From the NCBI GenBank assembly GCA_947359465.1, contig OX375872.1:142928171-142992170 (forward strand): 64,000 bases of DNA, given 5' to 3'. Both the position numbers and the translations under genes were made by a program. This document shows positions 12,560-24,140 of this stretch, one piece after another (position 1 is the stretch's first letter; each line of letters starts with the position of its first letter). The notes beneath the pieces were generated by a model. It was not told where the DNA came from, ran no database searches, and saw only the letters and a program-made list of their open reading frames with translations. Origin of the DNA: Metellina segmentata (taxonomy: Eukaryota > Arthropoda > Arachnida > Araneae > Tetragnathidae).

Positions 12560-12990
12560 CACCATTATTTGGGTCAAAGTATTTCAAATTTTTTCCATCC
12601 CATCAGAAAAGTAGCCTTATCATAGGATGCAAAACACAGATTGACGGATTCAATGACATCTGTATTCGGTGAAAATTTCTTCCCAGCTAGCAAAATTTTC
12701 AAATTTGGGAACAAAGAAATATCATTTGAGGCCCAATCTGGAGAACAGGGCAGCCATTCAATTTTTAAAATAAAATTGCTTTTATCATTGAATTGAAATA
12801 ATTTTTTCCATTTTCGTGCCAGCGTCAGCAATATGTGCATTAACCAACCGTAGAACGTAAACAAAACATTGCATCTGGTTCAAATTTGGCCTGAGCTAGT
12901 TCTAAATCAACACCTACCAACCGTGACTTCATCAAATAAACTATGTCACCATCTCATAGAAATTTATTGAAGGTATCAAACGGTAATCGT
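12560..12990 (-). pseudogene. mariner-type transposase relic
   Basis: The minus-strand frame 12574-12864 contains the mariner C-terminal pattern SPDWASNDISLFPNLK (family form SPDLAPSDxFLFPxLK, the region of the third catalytic Asp), then LLAGKKFSPNTDVIESV and a FASYDKATFL segment. The upstream catalytic regions are not readable, so this is a 3' remnant. The flank 12890-12990 matches 18660-18850, so both relics belong to one subfamily. Confidence 0.75.
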
Positions 12991-13264
12991 ACTTTCCCAT
13001 AGCAAGGCACACAAATCTACATCAAATCAACATTTTATATTTTAATCACTGAAAAGTCAGCCTGGCTTTAATGCGTATATATACTCTATAAATAACACAT
13101 AATGGCGAGAATATTGATTTAATCTTGCTTCAAAATATCCTTTAACTCCTTAGCTTTTAAACGATACCAAGATCTTACAAGAATTAGAATACCATTCAAG
13201 GTACAAGGGTTTTTTTGTTCGGTACATTCAACATGTACAAACATGTCTCCAAAAGTTTTAACTC

Positions 13265-13590
13265 CCTTGGTGTATTTGGTTAAGGAGTTAGCCTTTAGAT
13301 TGGAAGGTTTCTGGTTCGAATCCGGGGCAGTGCATGCATGTTTGTAAGCGTATCGTGTAGAGGCGGCTGGTGCACCTTAAATATATCGTGGCCGAAAGTC
13401 CTCACGTTGGGTTGATATGGACGTTTGGAGAGTAGGTTGCCAGCTCAGGTGTTTCCTCGTCATCTGGCCGTAGTTCAAAATTACGTGGTATTGTCCTCGG
13501 TTCTTTCCCTTAGGGGATTGATCTCGGACCGTCGTCAATAGCCCGTTGTGCTGCTCTAGTACGATGTTAAATAAAAATTACCGAATTACC
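13265..13590 (+). mobile_element. SINE1, near full length
   Basis: Family description: SINE1 has a tRNA-like head with an A-box-like TGGTTAAGGNGTTAGCCT and a B-box GGTTCGAATCC. A body with 'gaaagtcctcacgttgg' and 'ctgatcccggaccgtcgtc' follows, and the 3' end is GTACGACGTTAACTAAAATTACC. This copy keeps both boxes (13277-13325) and the 3' end with ATTACC repeats. Confidence 0.9.
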
Positions 13591-13773
13591 CCGGGTGGTT
13601 TTTTTTTGTGTCAGTAAAACTTTCATTATGTTTGTATGTTACCTAATATTGTATGTCTTGTGTCTTGCGCTGCATGTCTACATATGGCCCTTGCGCATCA
13701 ACACTACAAACAACCAAAATTTGTAACTCTGTGTCTGAAAAAATCTATTTTAGCAAAATGATACTTTGTTTAA

Positions 13774-14033
13774 AGGGATCAATCCCGAAGGTAAAGATGC
13801 TAGGACAACCCCTCGTAATTTTGAACCGCGATCAAGTGTCTAGGTCACCACTCGAGTTGCCACACACTCTCCACCCTTCCACACCACGCCATCGTGAGGT
13901 TATTTTAGGCTACGACAGACTTAACGTGCACCTAGACCTGAGTAAAACGACGGTCTTTGGTTGGTTCTACTTTAGAACTCGCTATCCTGTGGTTAATAAT
14001 GATTTACTCTTCCAACTGGCCTACCGCTAGACC
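13774..14033 (-). mobile_element. SINE1, minus-strand copy
   Basis: Reads as the reverse complement of SINE1 from the 'gggatcaatcccgaagg' block to a decayed head. The far 3' end is missing. Confidence 0.8.
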
Positions 14034-14040
14034 CAAATAA

Positions 14041-14165
14041 AATTAGGAATTTCAGGAGGAGTTGGTGGTTTAAAATTACAAGGTGTTGTCCTCTTATCTT
14101 TGCTTGCTGGTTTTATCCTGGACCGTCGACAATAGTACGTTGTGTTGCATCAGTGAAATTAATTA
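14041..14165 (+). mobile_element. SINE1 3' fragment
   Basis: Contains 'aaaattacaaggtgttgtcc', the diverged 'cctggaccgtcgacaatag' and a degraded 3' end. Confidence 0.7.
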
Positions 14166-14585
14166 AATACCTACAGAGAGAGACTATCTTAAAATTAAAT
14201 TAAATATCTACCTACCAAGAAGAGTTGCCTTTCTGAATTCGACTTTCAGATATCCCTGTTTAAAAAACAAGCTATATATTTGAGCCTATTAAAGCCAATG
14301 TGGTGTAAGTGCACTTTCTGAAAAATCTGAGAAAATGCTGGTAACAAATTCTGAATATGGAAAAGTACTTATAGGAAAGGTGGTGTAACTCCTAATATTC
14401 CCAAAATAACCACACAGATGGCAGCTCAATATTATGCAGTCAATGGAGCTCTATGGCTACTATTCAACTAAAAGTCTGTATTTTGCAACAATGTTTAATG
14501 GATTTAAATCACTTTGGCTTCAAACGGCTGGAATATAAATTAGATAATGAGACTAGATTACACTGTTTACAACACTAATGGTAGG
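14166..14585. other. Unassigned spacer
   Basis: AT-rich. 'Ggtggtgtaa' occurs twice (about 14299 and 14380), but no element or gene is recognised. Confidence 0.5.
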
Positions 14586-14670
14586 TCTTAAGGGACTGAT
14601 CCCGGACCGTCGTCAGTAGCTCGTTGTGTTGCTTTAGTACGACGTTAACTAAAATTACCATTACCTGATG
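14586..14670 (+). mobile_element. SINE1 3' fragment
   Basis: Starts at 'ttaagggactgatcccgga' and runs to ACTAAAATTACCATTACC. It abuts a minus-strand SINE1 tail to tail. Confidence 0.8.
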
Positions 14671-14972
14671 TTAGGTAGGTATTTGAATAAACGTCGCACG
14701 GGAGCAACATAACGGGCTATTGATGACGATCCAGGATCAGTGCCCAATGGAATGATCCGAGGACAACAAATCTCAAATTTTAGCCATTTTCACCTGGCTA
14801 GCCTCCCACTCTCGCAACTGCCACTCCACTCCAACACGAGAACATTTAAGGCCATGACATATTCAACGTGCACAGTCACCCTTATACACGACGGTCTTTG
14901 GTTGGATTCGAACTCGCAAACCTCCGGTTGCTAATCCGTTACTCTTCCAACAGGATTGCCACGACCAATTTT
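14671..14972 (-). mobile_element. SINE1, minus-strand, near full length
   Basis: Runs from the 3' end ('aaacgtcgcacgggagcaac') through 'ggttggattcgaac', a B-box complement, to the head near 14970. Together with the fragment to its left it forms an inverted pair. Confidence 0.85.
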
Positions 14973-15090
14973 TACGCTGAAAGGATTTTAAGAACAAACC
15001 AATGACCAATTGCAAGAAAATTGATATTTCACCCTTCGAATAGTCAGGATGAGACATCGCATTCTTCAAAATCCGAGCAATGTTTCTAAA

Positions 15091-15208
15091 GACGAGATTT
15101 ATCGTCATCAAGATATCACCGATCTTCTGTCGATGACGAGGTCAAGATATGGTCAGTCTTTTCTAACTACGAGATACATCATAGAGACCACTACCAGGAG
15201 TGTTAAAG
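15091..15208. mobile_element. PAL1 element
   Basis: GACGAGATTTATCGTC palindrome, a GGTCAAGATATGGTCAGTC linker, and an end reading GACCACTACCAGGAGTGTTAA. The left end is lost. Confidence 0.65.
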
Positions 15209-15597
15209 TATAAAATTAAAAAACACTTCTAGCGTATACATATACCTTAGAAATATATAGACACTCTAATTTTAGTACCAACACTGCGCGGAATCGAGAC
15301 GCGAAAGAATCTGTCCAACGCAAAACTTTTCATCGATAGTTTAATACGATTTCCCCCAAAATAATCTTGTTAGCACCCTTGGAAACATAAGGTCTTCGTT
15401 CCGTATCACAGAAACACTGGAGATATGTATTTGAAATCTGCAACATCGAACAAGTCTTCAATAAACCTTGAGGCTACTAGAAATCTATCTCTTCTGGTTG
15501 TTTCACACCTTCCTACCAAAGTGGAAATACTAGTCTTTTTGTATTACTTATTTTCATGTAGGAGAAACTCGCATTTTCTTGAGGGATTATAGGAAAC
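15209..15597. other. Unique-looking spacer
   Basis: No repeat is seen; it ends at the candidate start codon of the small secreted ORF. Confidence 0.45.
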
Positions 15598-15741
15598 ATG
15601 GCCTCTTTCTATAAAGTGCTTTTAATTCTACTGTTCTTTGGAAATACTTTTTCCGTCTCTCACAGCTGTTTCTATGTGAAAGGGATTTTGCTCTCAACGT
15701 TGTATTTATGGGGAGAAACAGAAGCACGGCTTCTCAATTAA
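15598..15741 (+). CDS. Candidate 47-residue secreted peptide or signal-peptide exon
   Basis: The ATG at 15598 sits in a good Kozak context (AAACATGGC). The product begins MASFYKVLLILLFFGNTFSVS, a charged start and a strong hydrophobic core typical of a signal peptide, with plausible cleavage after FSVS at residues 18-21. Only about 26 residues with one Cys follow before TAA, so this may be the first exon of a longer secreted protein; a possible donor is the GTGAAAG at 15676. I see no second exon. A chance hydrophobic ORF is a serious alternative. Confidence 0.2.
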   Translation: MASFYKVLLILLFFGNTFSVSHSCFYVKGILLSTLYLWGETEARLLN

Positions 15742-16039
15742 AAGTTTTTTCTGGTTCGTGTAAGAGCTTATGTTTTCGTCGTTGGCGTTAATTTAGAATT
15801 ACTTTAATAGTCCGTCTGTCTGTCTGTCTGATAACACGTTGAATCTTTTCCTCCATTTTCCTTTTGTTTTGCTAGCTTTCTGCTGTTAATGTAGGTGGAA
15901 TGTCTGGAATTCAAAATGGCCATTTCTCATTTAAAACTTTTTCTTGAAGTACGCTGGTGAAGGATATTTTTTGTTGGAGATTTCAGGGAATGTCAAAAAT
16001 GTTATTATTTTTCGAAAATTACTTACAGCCCATAAATTG

Positions 16040-17345
16040 CATACAGTGCAAAGTGGAAGTGTGGAAAATCAAATACTGTTGCATAAGTCAAGTATACGAG
16101 TTAATTGGTACTAACAGATCAATGCAAATCGGTGGTGTGAAACATCAAGTTTTATTCAGTCTATTAAACAAATCCTTATATTAAAGAATTATTGTATACT
16201 ATTACTTAAATAAAATATACAAGTTAACGATTACTAACGGACCAATGTAGATTATAGTGTGAAATATCAAGTTTTATTCAGTCTATTAAACAAATCCTTA
16301 TCTTAAAGAATTATTGTATACTATTACTTAAATAAAATATACAAGTTAACGATTACTAACGGACCAATGTAGATTATAGTGTGAAATATCAAGTTTTATT
16401 CAGTCTGAATGATATTATGTTGTTACTTAAATCAAGTAAACAAGTTAATTATTACTAACGGATCTTAGACCGCATATAATGCAGAGTGAGTGAAATATTA
16501 AGTTTCATTTTGTCTATGAAACTAAACCTCGTCTTAAAGAATTATGTTATACTGGCACTTAAATCAAGTATATACACGTTAATAATTACTACGGGCAATG
16601 CAAATTGAAGTGGGAAATATCAAGTTTTATACAGTCTGAAACTAAGTCTCGTCTTAGATAAATTCATTATGCCGTTACTTAAATCAAGTATGCAAATTAA
16701 TGAAAAATAACGAAACTTAAATTGCATATAATACAAAGTGGAAGTGTGAAACACCACGTTTTATTAAGTCTAATGAATCTAAAACTTGCTTTAAAACAAG
16801 TTTCAGCTTATGTGATAGTGTTTCTTATTTGATAGTTTTACTTATGTGATAGTGTTATTATCATTATGTGATAGTTTTGCTTATGAGATAGTGTTACTTA
16901 AATTAAGTATGAAGTTAACCATTACTAAAGGAAAATGCAAAGTGGAAATATGGAACATCAAGTATTATTTAGTCTATGAAACTAAACGTTAACTAAACTA
17001 AACGTTAACTAAACTAAACGTTAACTAAACTAAACGTTAACTAAACTAAACGTTAACTAAACTAAACGTTGACTAAACTAAACGTTAACTAAACTAAACG
17101 TTAACTAAACTAAACGTTAACTAAACTAAACGTTTTAGAGAATTATGTTATTCTGTTACTAAAACCAAGTATGCAAGTAAATGAATACTACCGAACATTA
17201 CGTCATATGAAGTGCCAATGTGGAAGTGTAATATATCAAATTTGATTTAATCTATGAAACTAAAACTTGTTTCAAGAACTATGTTACACTGCTTCTTATA
17301 AGTCACTAAGTATATAAGTCACTGAATAGTAACGTATCTTAAATC
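16040..17345 (+). repeat. Satellite array, unit about 122 bp
   Basis: A 122-bp unit is repeated almost identically at 16191 and 16313 ('attgtatactattactta', 'gaaatatcaagttttattca'). About eight more diverged units continue to 17345. The plus-strand frame 15957-16184 lies mostly inside the first unit and is not a gene. Confidence 0.85.
16981..17134 (+). repeat. 16-bp minisatellite inside the satellite
   Basis: About 9.6 near-perfect copies of ACTAAACGTTAACTAA. One unit carries GTTGAC instead of GTTAAC. It grew out of the 'tatgaaactaaac' position of one 122-bp unit. Confidence 0.95.
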
Positions 17346-17603
17346 GCATGCTCACACATGCCAGATGATAGAGGCCTGACACATAAATTTTTCTTCTTAT
17401 AAAGAGCAAAAGTGTTTCATTCATTTATTATTAACGTCATAGTTTTGTATTTTAAATAACCGTATAACCCAATTCTATAAGAAGGAAAAACTAAGAAGCT
17501 AATGAAAAATTAATGAAAAGGTTTAGCTACATTGAGTAATTAGAACTTGATACTCATACTTCTCTAAATTGTGGGCACATGATTTATGATCCGTTAATAC
17601 TCA

Positions 17604-17865
17604 TTAACCCGCCTGGAGGTTGTCTCGACGAGGTATCTCGTCACTTGCGAAATCGGCAAGTTCGTGATAGGCGAGATATCTCGTCATTATCAAAATTAAC
17701 CAAATTTTGATGATCGTGATATCTCGTCATTAGAAAAAACTGACCACATCTTAATTTCCTCATCATCAAAGCATCGACAAGATCTTGACCACGAGATATC
17801 TCGTCATTAGTAAAATAGGTCAGATCTTGAACGAGATATCTCGTCGAGACCACTTGGATGGTAAA
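17604..17865. mobile_element. PAL1 element, well preserved
   Basis: TTAACCCGCCTGGAGGTTGT start, then CTCGACGAGGTATCTCGTC. Four further palindromes follow at about 45-bp steps, and the end is CACTTGGATGGTAAA. The spacer 17346-17603 before it shows no feature. Confidence 0.85.
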
Positions 17866-18379
17866 TAAGTTGGAATTACTTTGTGGCAAAGCACATGATT
17901 TAAAACTATAATTCTTCTTTAATGGAACCCGTGATAACTACTTCTATCAAGAACTTGGAAAAGAATCTTCATTGTTTATAAGACGAAGATTAAACGGTCT
18001 TACGCAAATTTACTTTTCTGGAACTTCTCTTCAAGATAAAATTTTTTCATCTAAGTAATCTGAGGTATCGCCTTTTCCTCGTGCATGACATTTAATGAAA
18101 AATGGTGTTATAGTAGATTGCAATTACGCCAAACCGCTTTTAAGATTAAAATGTACGCGTTGATTCATTTAGAGGTATGTCATCAAACGATATTATGGCT
18201 GAATTATTCAATCATGTTCTACAAAAGAAAGTTATAAGAAACTTATCTTTTGTTTTTAACCCTCCTCTTTGTATATGAGTTTCGTTTGATGAAAATGGTC
18301 AAAAAAGTAAGTTTAACACTTATTTTTGGAAAAAATCGTTTTTTTTTTAACCATCACCCACTGTGTGCTGTAAACGTGG
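17866..18379. other. Unassigned AT-rich spacer
   Basis: No repeat unit or convincing ORF. Confidence 0.5.
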
Positions 18380-18860
18380 TCCAGAAAGCTTGTATTTTTT
18401 TCATCCTGTCGGGAAAATATCTTTATCAATAGCTGCACATATGGATTGATAGCGTCAAAGACATCTGGGAATTGCTTCCCAAGAAGCCAAGAAGAAATCA
18501 CATGGTACCAAATCTGGAGAAGAGGTGGCCATTCACTTCTCGATATAAAATAACTTTCCTTGGAATAACACACTCAAGTTTTATCACTGCATAGAACTTA
18601 CATTTTCATGGCAGCTGCTACAATGCTCACTTCAAACGTCTGTAGAACGCAAACAGTGTTGTATTTGGCCTGAAGAAGAGTGACACCAGCCAGTCGAGTC
18701 CACTTTATCAGAAAACCTGACAACTTTACTAGAACAACCGACCAGCTTAGCACCTGCCAGTTTATTAGAAGAGTGACACCTGCCAGCCTTGACTTCACCA
18801 AATCAATTGGGTCTCCCCATCTCATAGAAATTTACCAAACATATCAAGTAACCCTGGCAT
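18380..18860 (-). pseudogene. mariner-type transposase relic
   Basis: On the minus strand 18490-18520 encodes SPDLVPCDFFL, the conserved block around the third catalytic Asp of mariner transposases. The following block (LLGKQFPDVFDAINPYVQLL) is in another frame, so at least one frameshift is present. The region 18590-18860 aligns with 12830-12990. The element is broken and not functional. Confidence 0.7.
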
Positions 18861-18982
18861 CTTGGCGTCGAAAACTGTCCTGTAGTGATCAGTCTATGGT
18901 GCAAAAGCATGATCCAAGCTGTCGTCAGTTCCAGGCAAGGGAAAAATTAGTTTTTCCTATTTGGATCTTCAATACCCTTGGG

Positions 18983-19312
18983 TAATTAGAGCAGATTTAT
19001 CTCGACGAGGTAACTCGTCATTAGCAAAACCGATCAGATCTTGATGGACTTGATATTTGGTCGTAAGCAAAATTGAACAGATCTTGAAGGAGAGAGAGAC
19101 AAGATACTTGGTCATAAGCACAACCGATCATATCTTGATGGACTAAATATTTGGTCGTAAGCAAAATTGAACAGATCTTGAAGGAGAGAGAAAGAAAGAA
19201 ATACAAGATACCTGGTCATAAGCACAACCGATCAAATCATGATGGACGAGATATTTGAAAATTGAACAAATCTTGGACCAGATTATCTCGTCGAAACCAC
19301 TTGGAGGGCACC
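18983..19312. mobile_element. PAL1 element with an internal duplication
   Basis: CTCGACGAGGTAACTCGTC start and CGAAACCACTTGGAGGGCA end. A block of about 115 bp ('cttgatggacttgatatttggtcgtaagc') is repeated, with GAGA and GAAA tracts added. Confidence 0.75.
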
Positions 19313-19984
19313 GAGTTATTAAGTTTCAATATGATCGTATTCTGGATTTCAGCTCATGATTAACCCTCTGAAGCAGAATGGCAAGATTTCTAATATCAAA
19401 TGGTTCAGTGATATTTTTTGAAGCATGCAAAAATGACGATTGGAGAGATTCTTCAGTTAAATTAAAGTTTAATTATTATTTTGATTAGTATTATTTTAAT
19501 TAGTCTATAGATAAAAATCAATGGAAATATGGAATGGAAAAATACAGATAATAGATAAATATCAATGGAAATCGAATCAAATTAAGAACGCTTAGGTTCT
19601 TATCGAATTCGAATCAAGATCTAACTTCAACTGACAAAAGCTGCAGGTGTGGGAGAGCAGGACGTCAGCGACGTCAACACCATCTAATATTCAAATAATT
19701 TCCTTACCCGAGATTTACGCGAGTAGCGTAGTACTGCTTTAAACCACAACACATAATGACTAACTAACCACATCTTTATAAAGAACCTAGTGGATTTTTT
19801 CAACATATAGACAAAAATTATATTGGAATGCAGCTTGCGAGTTGTAGGTGGCATATGTTAGTTCTTGTTATGTTCTATTCCTAAATAGGTGTATTTCTTC
19901 TGTGGTAACAAAACTTTTCTTGTGTGTGTATGTCCATTACTTGACGTTGTTTGTCTTATCTTTGGTGCAGCATAGCTAAATATG
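19313..19984. other. Unassigned spacer
   Basis: A lone PAL2-like end (TTAACCCTCTGAAG) lies near 19362. There is no gene. Confidence 0.5.
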
Positions 19985-20330
19985 ACCCTATCGCAACAAA
20001 TCCCAATCCCCACCCCTTATAAGACCAATTTTATTGGTCTTTTCCGTAGAATCAAATCTTTCTTTGGAACGATTCTACAGATCCTTTCTTTAGAATACAA
20101 TTTTCCTTCGAATTTTTCTATAAGTCTTTTCCTTAGAATAGAATCGTTCTTCGGAACGATTCCTTGGAATATAATTAATTTTTGTTTGGAAAGATTCTGA
20201 TGTCCTTTCCTTGGAATGATTCGATTGATACTTTCCTGGAAATAGAATCCTTTAGAATAATTCTATTTGTCCTCTCCTGCGAATAGAATCCATATGAACA
20301 GTTCTTTTATATGGAAATCTTAGAACAACC
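19985..20330 (-). mobile_element. PAL2 element, minus strand
   Basis: About seven units reading TAGAATCxxTCTTTGGAACGATTCT and TCCTTTCCTTAGAATA, the reverse complement of the PAL2 core. Ends are not clear. Confidence 0.6.
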
Positions 20331-20598
20331 CAATACCTACCTATTATCGAATTAAACTACAGCCTTATTTTTTTACATTCCCAAACATACTAGTGATGGA
20401 CGCTAGGGTTTTATCACAGTTACAAGCAGCCTGGAAAGGCTTAGTTAAAAGAATGAGCTTGGGCATCATTATTTAAGAACAACAATATTTAAAGTAGGGT
20501 TGATTTTTGTGATTTACTTCTGTTTTGATGATGGAAGACGTTTTTCTTCATTGAAATGGCCAATGACGCATGACATTTCTTTCTCATTGACGGAATTC

Positions 20599-21008
20599 TT
20601 AACTCTACGAGTGATTTTTGTTCCGATACCTCGTCCATCTAGTTCTAGACCAACTTTGTTTGTCATCAAAAACTTGGAAATACCTTGACGAGGTATCTCT
20701 TCATCAAAATCCGACCAACTTTGCTTATCATCAAAAACTCGGCAATTTCATCAAGATATTGCAAGATGTCATTTGATGATTACAAGACTAAAATCTGGTC
20801 AGTTTTCGTCTAATGACGAGATATTTCATCCATTAAGATATGGTCAATTTTCTTCTAATGCCGAGATTCCTCATTTATCATGGTCTGGTCAAGTTTGCTT
20901 TGGGCGTGGTTGGTTGTTTTTTGTGTGCAAGGGCCATATTTGGTCTAGCTGCGCCATTGGTTTTGCCGTGATATGTCATAAAAACAACCACCAGGCGGGT
21001 TATATTAA
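20599..21008. mobile_element. PAL1 element, long copy
   Basis: TTAACTCTACGAGTG start and several palindromes, one being GACGAGGTATCTCTTC. A GC-rich unrelated piece lies at 20895-20980, and the end is AACAACCACCAGGCGGGTTATATTAA. The spacer 20331-20598 is featureless. Confidence 0.7.
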
Positions 21009-21640
21009 GCTTAAGTATTGCTTTTCTCGTTTTGTCACTGTTCACTATAAATTTTGACCAAGTCTTTCATCCGATAATCTGTTTTAAATATAATTTAACT
21101 TTTTTTAATAAAACTTTTCCAAGTAAAAGATTTTAAAGAATTTAACTTCAAATTTAGACTTATATTTATACGTCAATATTTGTGGATTGGTAAAAAATTA
21201 AACGGAACTCTTTCTTAGAAGAAATTGTGAGACATATCTAACCTATAGCTTTTATTTGAGCACCCCCTATTCATTTGCGGTGTGGGATAGGTTCCATTTT
21301 CTGTTCTTTTTAAGCTCGCTCCTTTTCAAATTACAGGAACACCCCAACCACTGCTTTTGTCTCTCATCTTCTCTATTGTTTACATCCAAATCCCTTCAAG
21401 TGCGGGGTTCAATACATCATCTCCGTTTGTTGTCATCCCGGGGACCATTTTGTGATGACATATTCCAGGATGGATTAGGAACACATTTCTCCGGATTCAA
21501 CTGCGTATAGATGTGTGGGGGGCTCGATGACTCTGCTTTCTGAAGGTGTAGGCTGCGCCCCCTGGTGTATGAACTTTTACAGGATTTCATGTTTGAAATG
21601 ATGAATTGTTTTTGCATTGGATTCATGTACACCTCATACA
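21009..21640. other. Spacer with a GC-richer pocket
   Basis: 21240-21600 is less AT-rich and contains a fair acceptor (TTTTCAAATTACAG at about 21338). Frames are open on both strands, but no family is recognised and stops interrupt each frame, so no exon is called. Confidence 0.4.
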
Positions 21641-21845
21641 GTATTTGAATTTATATACACTTGATTTAATTTATGTACATATTTATTAATATTATATACA
21701 CATTTGAATAAATCGATATAAACATTTAATTTAAACCCATTTTCTTGAATTTATATGCACATTTGATTGAGTTTATAAGTACATTTCATTGAATACATCT
21801 ATTGCATTAAATTTATACACGTATTTCATTGAATACATGCGTGAA
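21641..21845 (+). repeat. Degenerate minisatellite
   Basis: Units of about 36-40 bp resembling 'gaatttatatacacatttga' recur five to six times with much variation. Confidence 0.6.
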
Positions 21846-21944
21846 TGCGCATTTCTATAGTGTGGGGACTGAGATGACCAATTCACCAAATTCTACCAAA
21901 ATATCGCCCGTATCAATCAGATGACGTATTTCATTTCGAATTTG

Positions 21945-22110
21945 CGTGGTATGGAAGGTTAGAGTGAGATGTCAACTCAAATATTTTCTCGTCACCAGAC
22001 CGTGGCTTAAAATTACCAATATTTATATTTTCCTCTTCCTCTTCGGGATTGTTCACGGAGCGTCCCAATAGCAAGTTGTAGTACTCCAGTGAGATGTTAA
22101 CTACCAACCT
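21945..22110 (+). mobile_element. SINE1 3' part, decayed
   Basis: Contains 'ccagaccgtggcttaaaatta' and an altered 'cacggagcgtcccaatagc' block, and ends GAGATGTTAACTACC. Confidence 0.65.
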
Positions 22111-22320
22111 ACCAAAGGGTATCTCACGTTGACGTGGTGTGCAAGTTTAGAGAGTGGTGTGCCAGTTGAGGTTGTCAACTCCATCTGAACCGTTGTTCAA
22201 AATTATGAGGTGTTGTATTTGACTCTATCTTAGGGATTGATCTCGGACCGTCGCATACAGCTTATTGAGTTGCTCCAGTGGGTTTTCAATTCAACTACCT
22301 TATTTCCTACCAAAAGTGTT
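22111..22320 (+). mobile_element. SINE1 3' part
   Basis: Starts at 'ctcacgttgacgtggtgtg' and keeps 'gattgatctcggaccgtcg'. It stands directly behind another SINE1 in the same orientation. Confidence 0.7.
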
Positions 22321-23554
22321 TGAATTCATAGTGATGCAAACATGTTATTCAATTTTTATTTAACTGTTGTTTATTTCCAAATATATAGCATAAAGAAACA
22401 AACTTTATCGACATAAAAAGGAATGGGGTTAAGCCATGTTCCAAACTGTGATATGAAGCATTAAGAGAAAGAATTAATAGTAATTGTTTTTGTGCTTTTA
22501 AACATAAAAAACAAGCTGTAATTGATGAAAGAGAAAAAAACAGGCAGAGTTAAGATTGAGTTGTTTCAGGGGGAAAAAATTAACAGAAAAAGCATTACAG
22601 TCCAAGTACATATTTAATTTAATAAAGGCAATTTACTGACAAACTAATTATCATGAGATAGCCATACAAATTGCAGTCATTAAATTCGAAGGAAAAGTAT
22701 GAGAATTTTGATCAAGAAACTCCAATTAATATTTTTAAGACATTAGCAATAAAGAGAGCACTCGAGGGGTATAATTTTTTTCGATTGAAAAATCGTTTTC
22801 ATTTTTTTAATCAAAATAAATCAGACTAAGACTAATATAATTCAATAGTAATTCACATACATAAATGATAATATCTTGTGTGATTGACCAAGTCCAGAGC
22901 AATTTCTTAATCTTCAAACACTCAACTCGTTTCGGTTACGCCGGAAAAACAAATATTAGCATTAATTATTGAAGTTAAAAGCATTTATTTAAAAAGTTTT
23001 AAAAAGTAGAATTTTTTATTGGAGATCTGAAAAAATGAAGAAATAGAATAAAAAAATTCGGACACAAATAATTTCTCTAACAAACATTTTGTTTTTCATT
23101 TGTACATTATCCCAAGCAAACAAATCATTTAAAAAATGTTATTTTTTTACAAAAAACACTGAAAACATTTCGCGCCGTAAATGGCAATTAAAGAATTATA
23201 AAATAAATTAATAAACATGCGTAAAATGAATTGAAACGATTAATACGTTTAATTAAAATGTATCAATACTTACTACTCAAAACTAGCGCTATTACCTTTG
23301 CTGATTAAAACTTTAGTTAACAATACAAAATATAAATATTTTTATAAAAAAGTATCACAAATGTTCTCTTTTAAATTGTAGAAAATTGTTTTTAAACTGT
23401 TGATAGTTCATTTTTCCCTTTCAGGGTTTTTATTAATTGTCAAACTTCCTATTATTTATTGGATTTGGGATACCTGCTATATCTGTCTGAACGTCTAGAT
23501 TATGTATAAAAATATTTTCATGTTTTGAAAGTTATGGTATACAAGGTTTAAGGG
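22321..23554. other. AT-rich stretch, nothing recognised
   Basis: Very AT-rich with no tandem unit, terminal repeats or coding frame. It ends in a short poly-G at 23551-23560. Confidence 0.6.
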
Positions 23555-23686
23555 GGGGGGTTAATATATACAAGTATTCTAAGTACTTTAATGTTAAGAT
23601 ATACAAGTATTCTAAGTGTATTAATGTTAAGTTATACAAGTTTTCTAAGTGTATTAAGGTTAAGGTATACAAGTATTCTAGTAACA

Positions 23687-23791
23687 TTAAACCTCCGAGT
23701 GGTTTCGACGAGATATCATTTCACCAAGATAAGATCTGACGAAATGTTTTGAGGACGAGACACCACATCGAGAGAACCACTAGGACAGTTA
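23687..23791. mobile_element. PAL1 element inside the minisatellite
   Basis: TTAAACCTCCGAGTGGTTTC start, GACGAGATATCATTTC palindrome, and an AACCACTAGGACAGTTA end. It interrupts a unit that itself contains TTAA. Confidence 0.8.
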
Positions 23792-24044
23792 TTGTTTAGC
23801 GTACATTAAGGTTAAGATACACTAGAGTACATTAAGGTTAAGATATACAAGTATTCTAGGAAAAATTAAGGTTAAGATATACAAGTATTCTATGTAAATT
23901 AATGTTAAGATGTACAAGTATTCTTAGTATATTAAGATTTATTATACAAGTATTCTCTGGGAATATGTATATATAACATTAAGGTTGAGGGATATATACA
24001 AGTATTCTTGGTATATTAAGATTTAGTATGCCAGTATTCTGGGA

Positions 24045-24053
<9 letters not shown>

Positions 24054-24084
<31 letters not shown>
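24054..24084. repeat. (AC)n(AT)n microsatellite
   Basis: Short dinucleotide tract inside the minisatellite. Confidence 0.95.
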
Positions 24085-24140
24085 TAAGGTTGAGGTTTAT
24101 ATAAAAGTATTCTAGATATATATTAAGGTTTAGGCATTTT

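Larger units (their letters stand above)
23555..24140 (+). repeat. Minisatellite, unit about 35 bp
   Basis: Units resembling 'ttaaggttaagatatacaag' plus 'tattctaagtaca' are repeated about a dozen times. They are interrupted by a PAL1 copy and a microsatellite. Confidence 0.85.
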
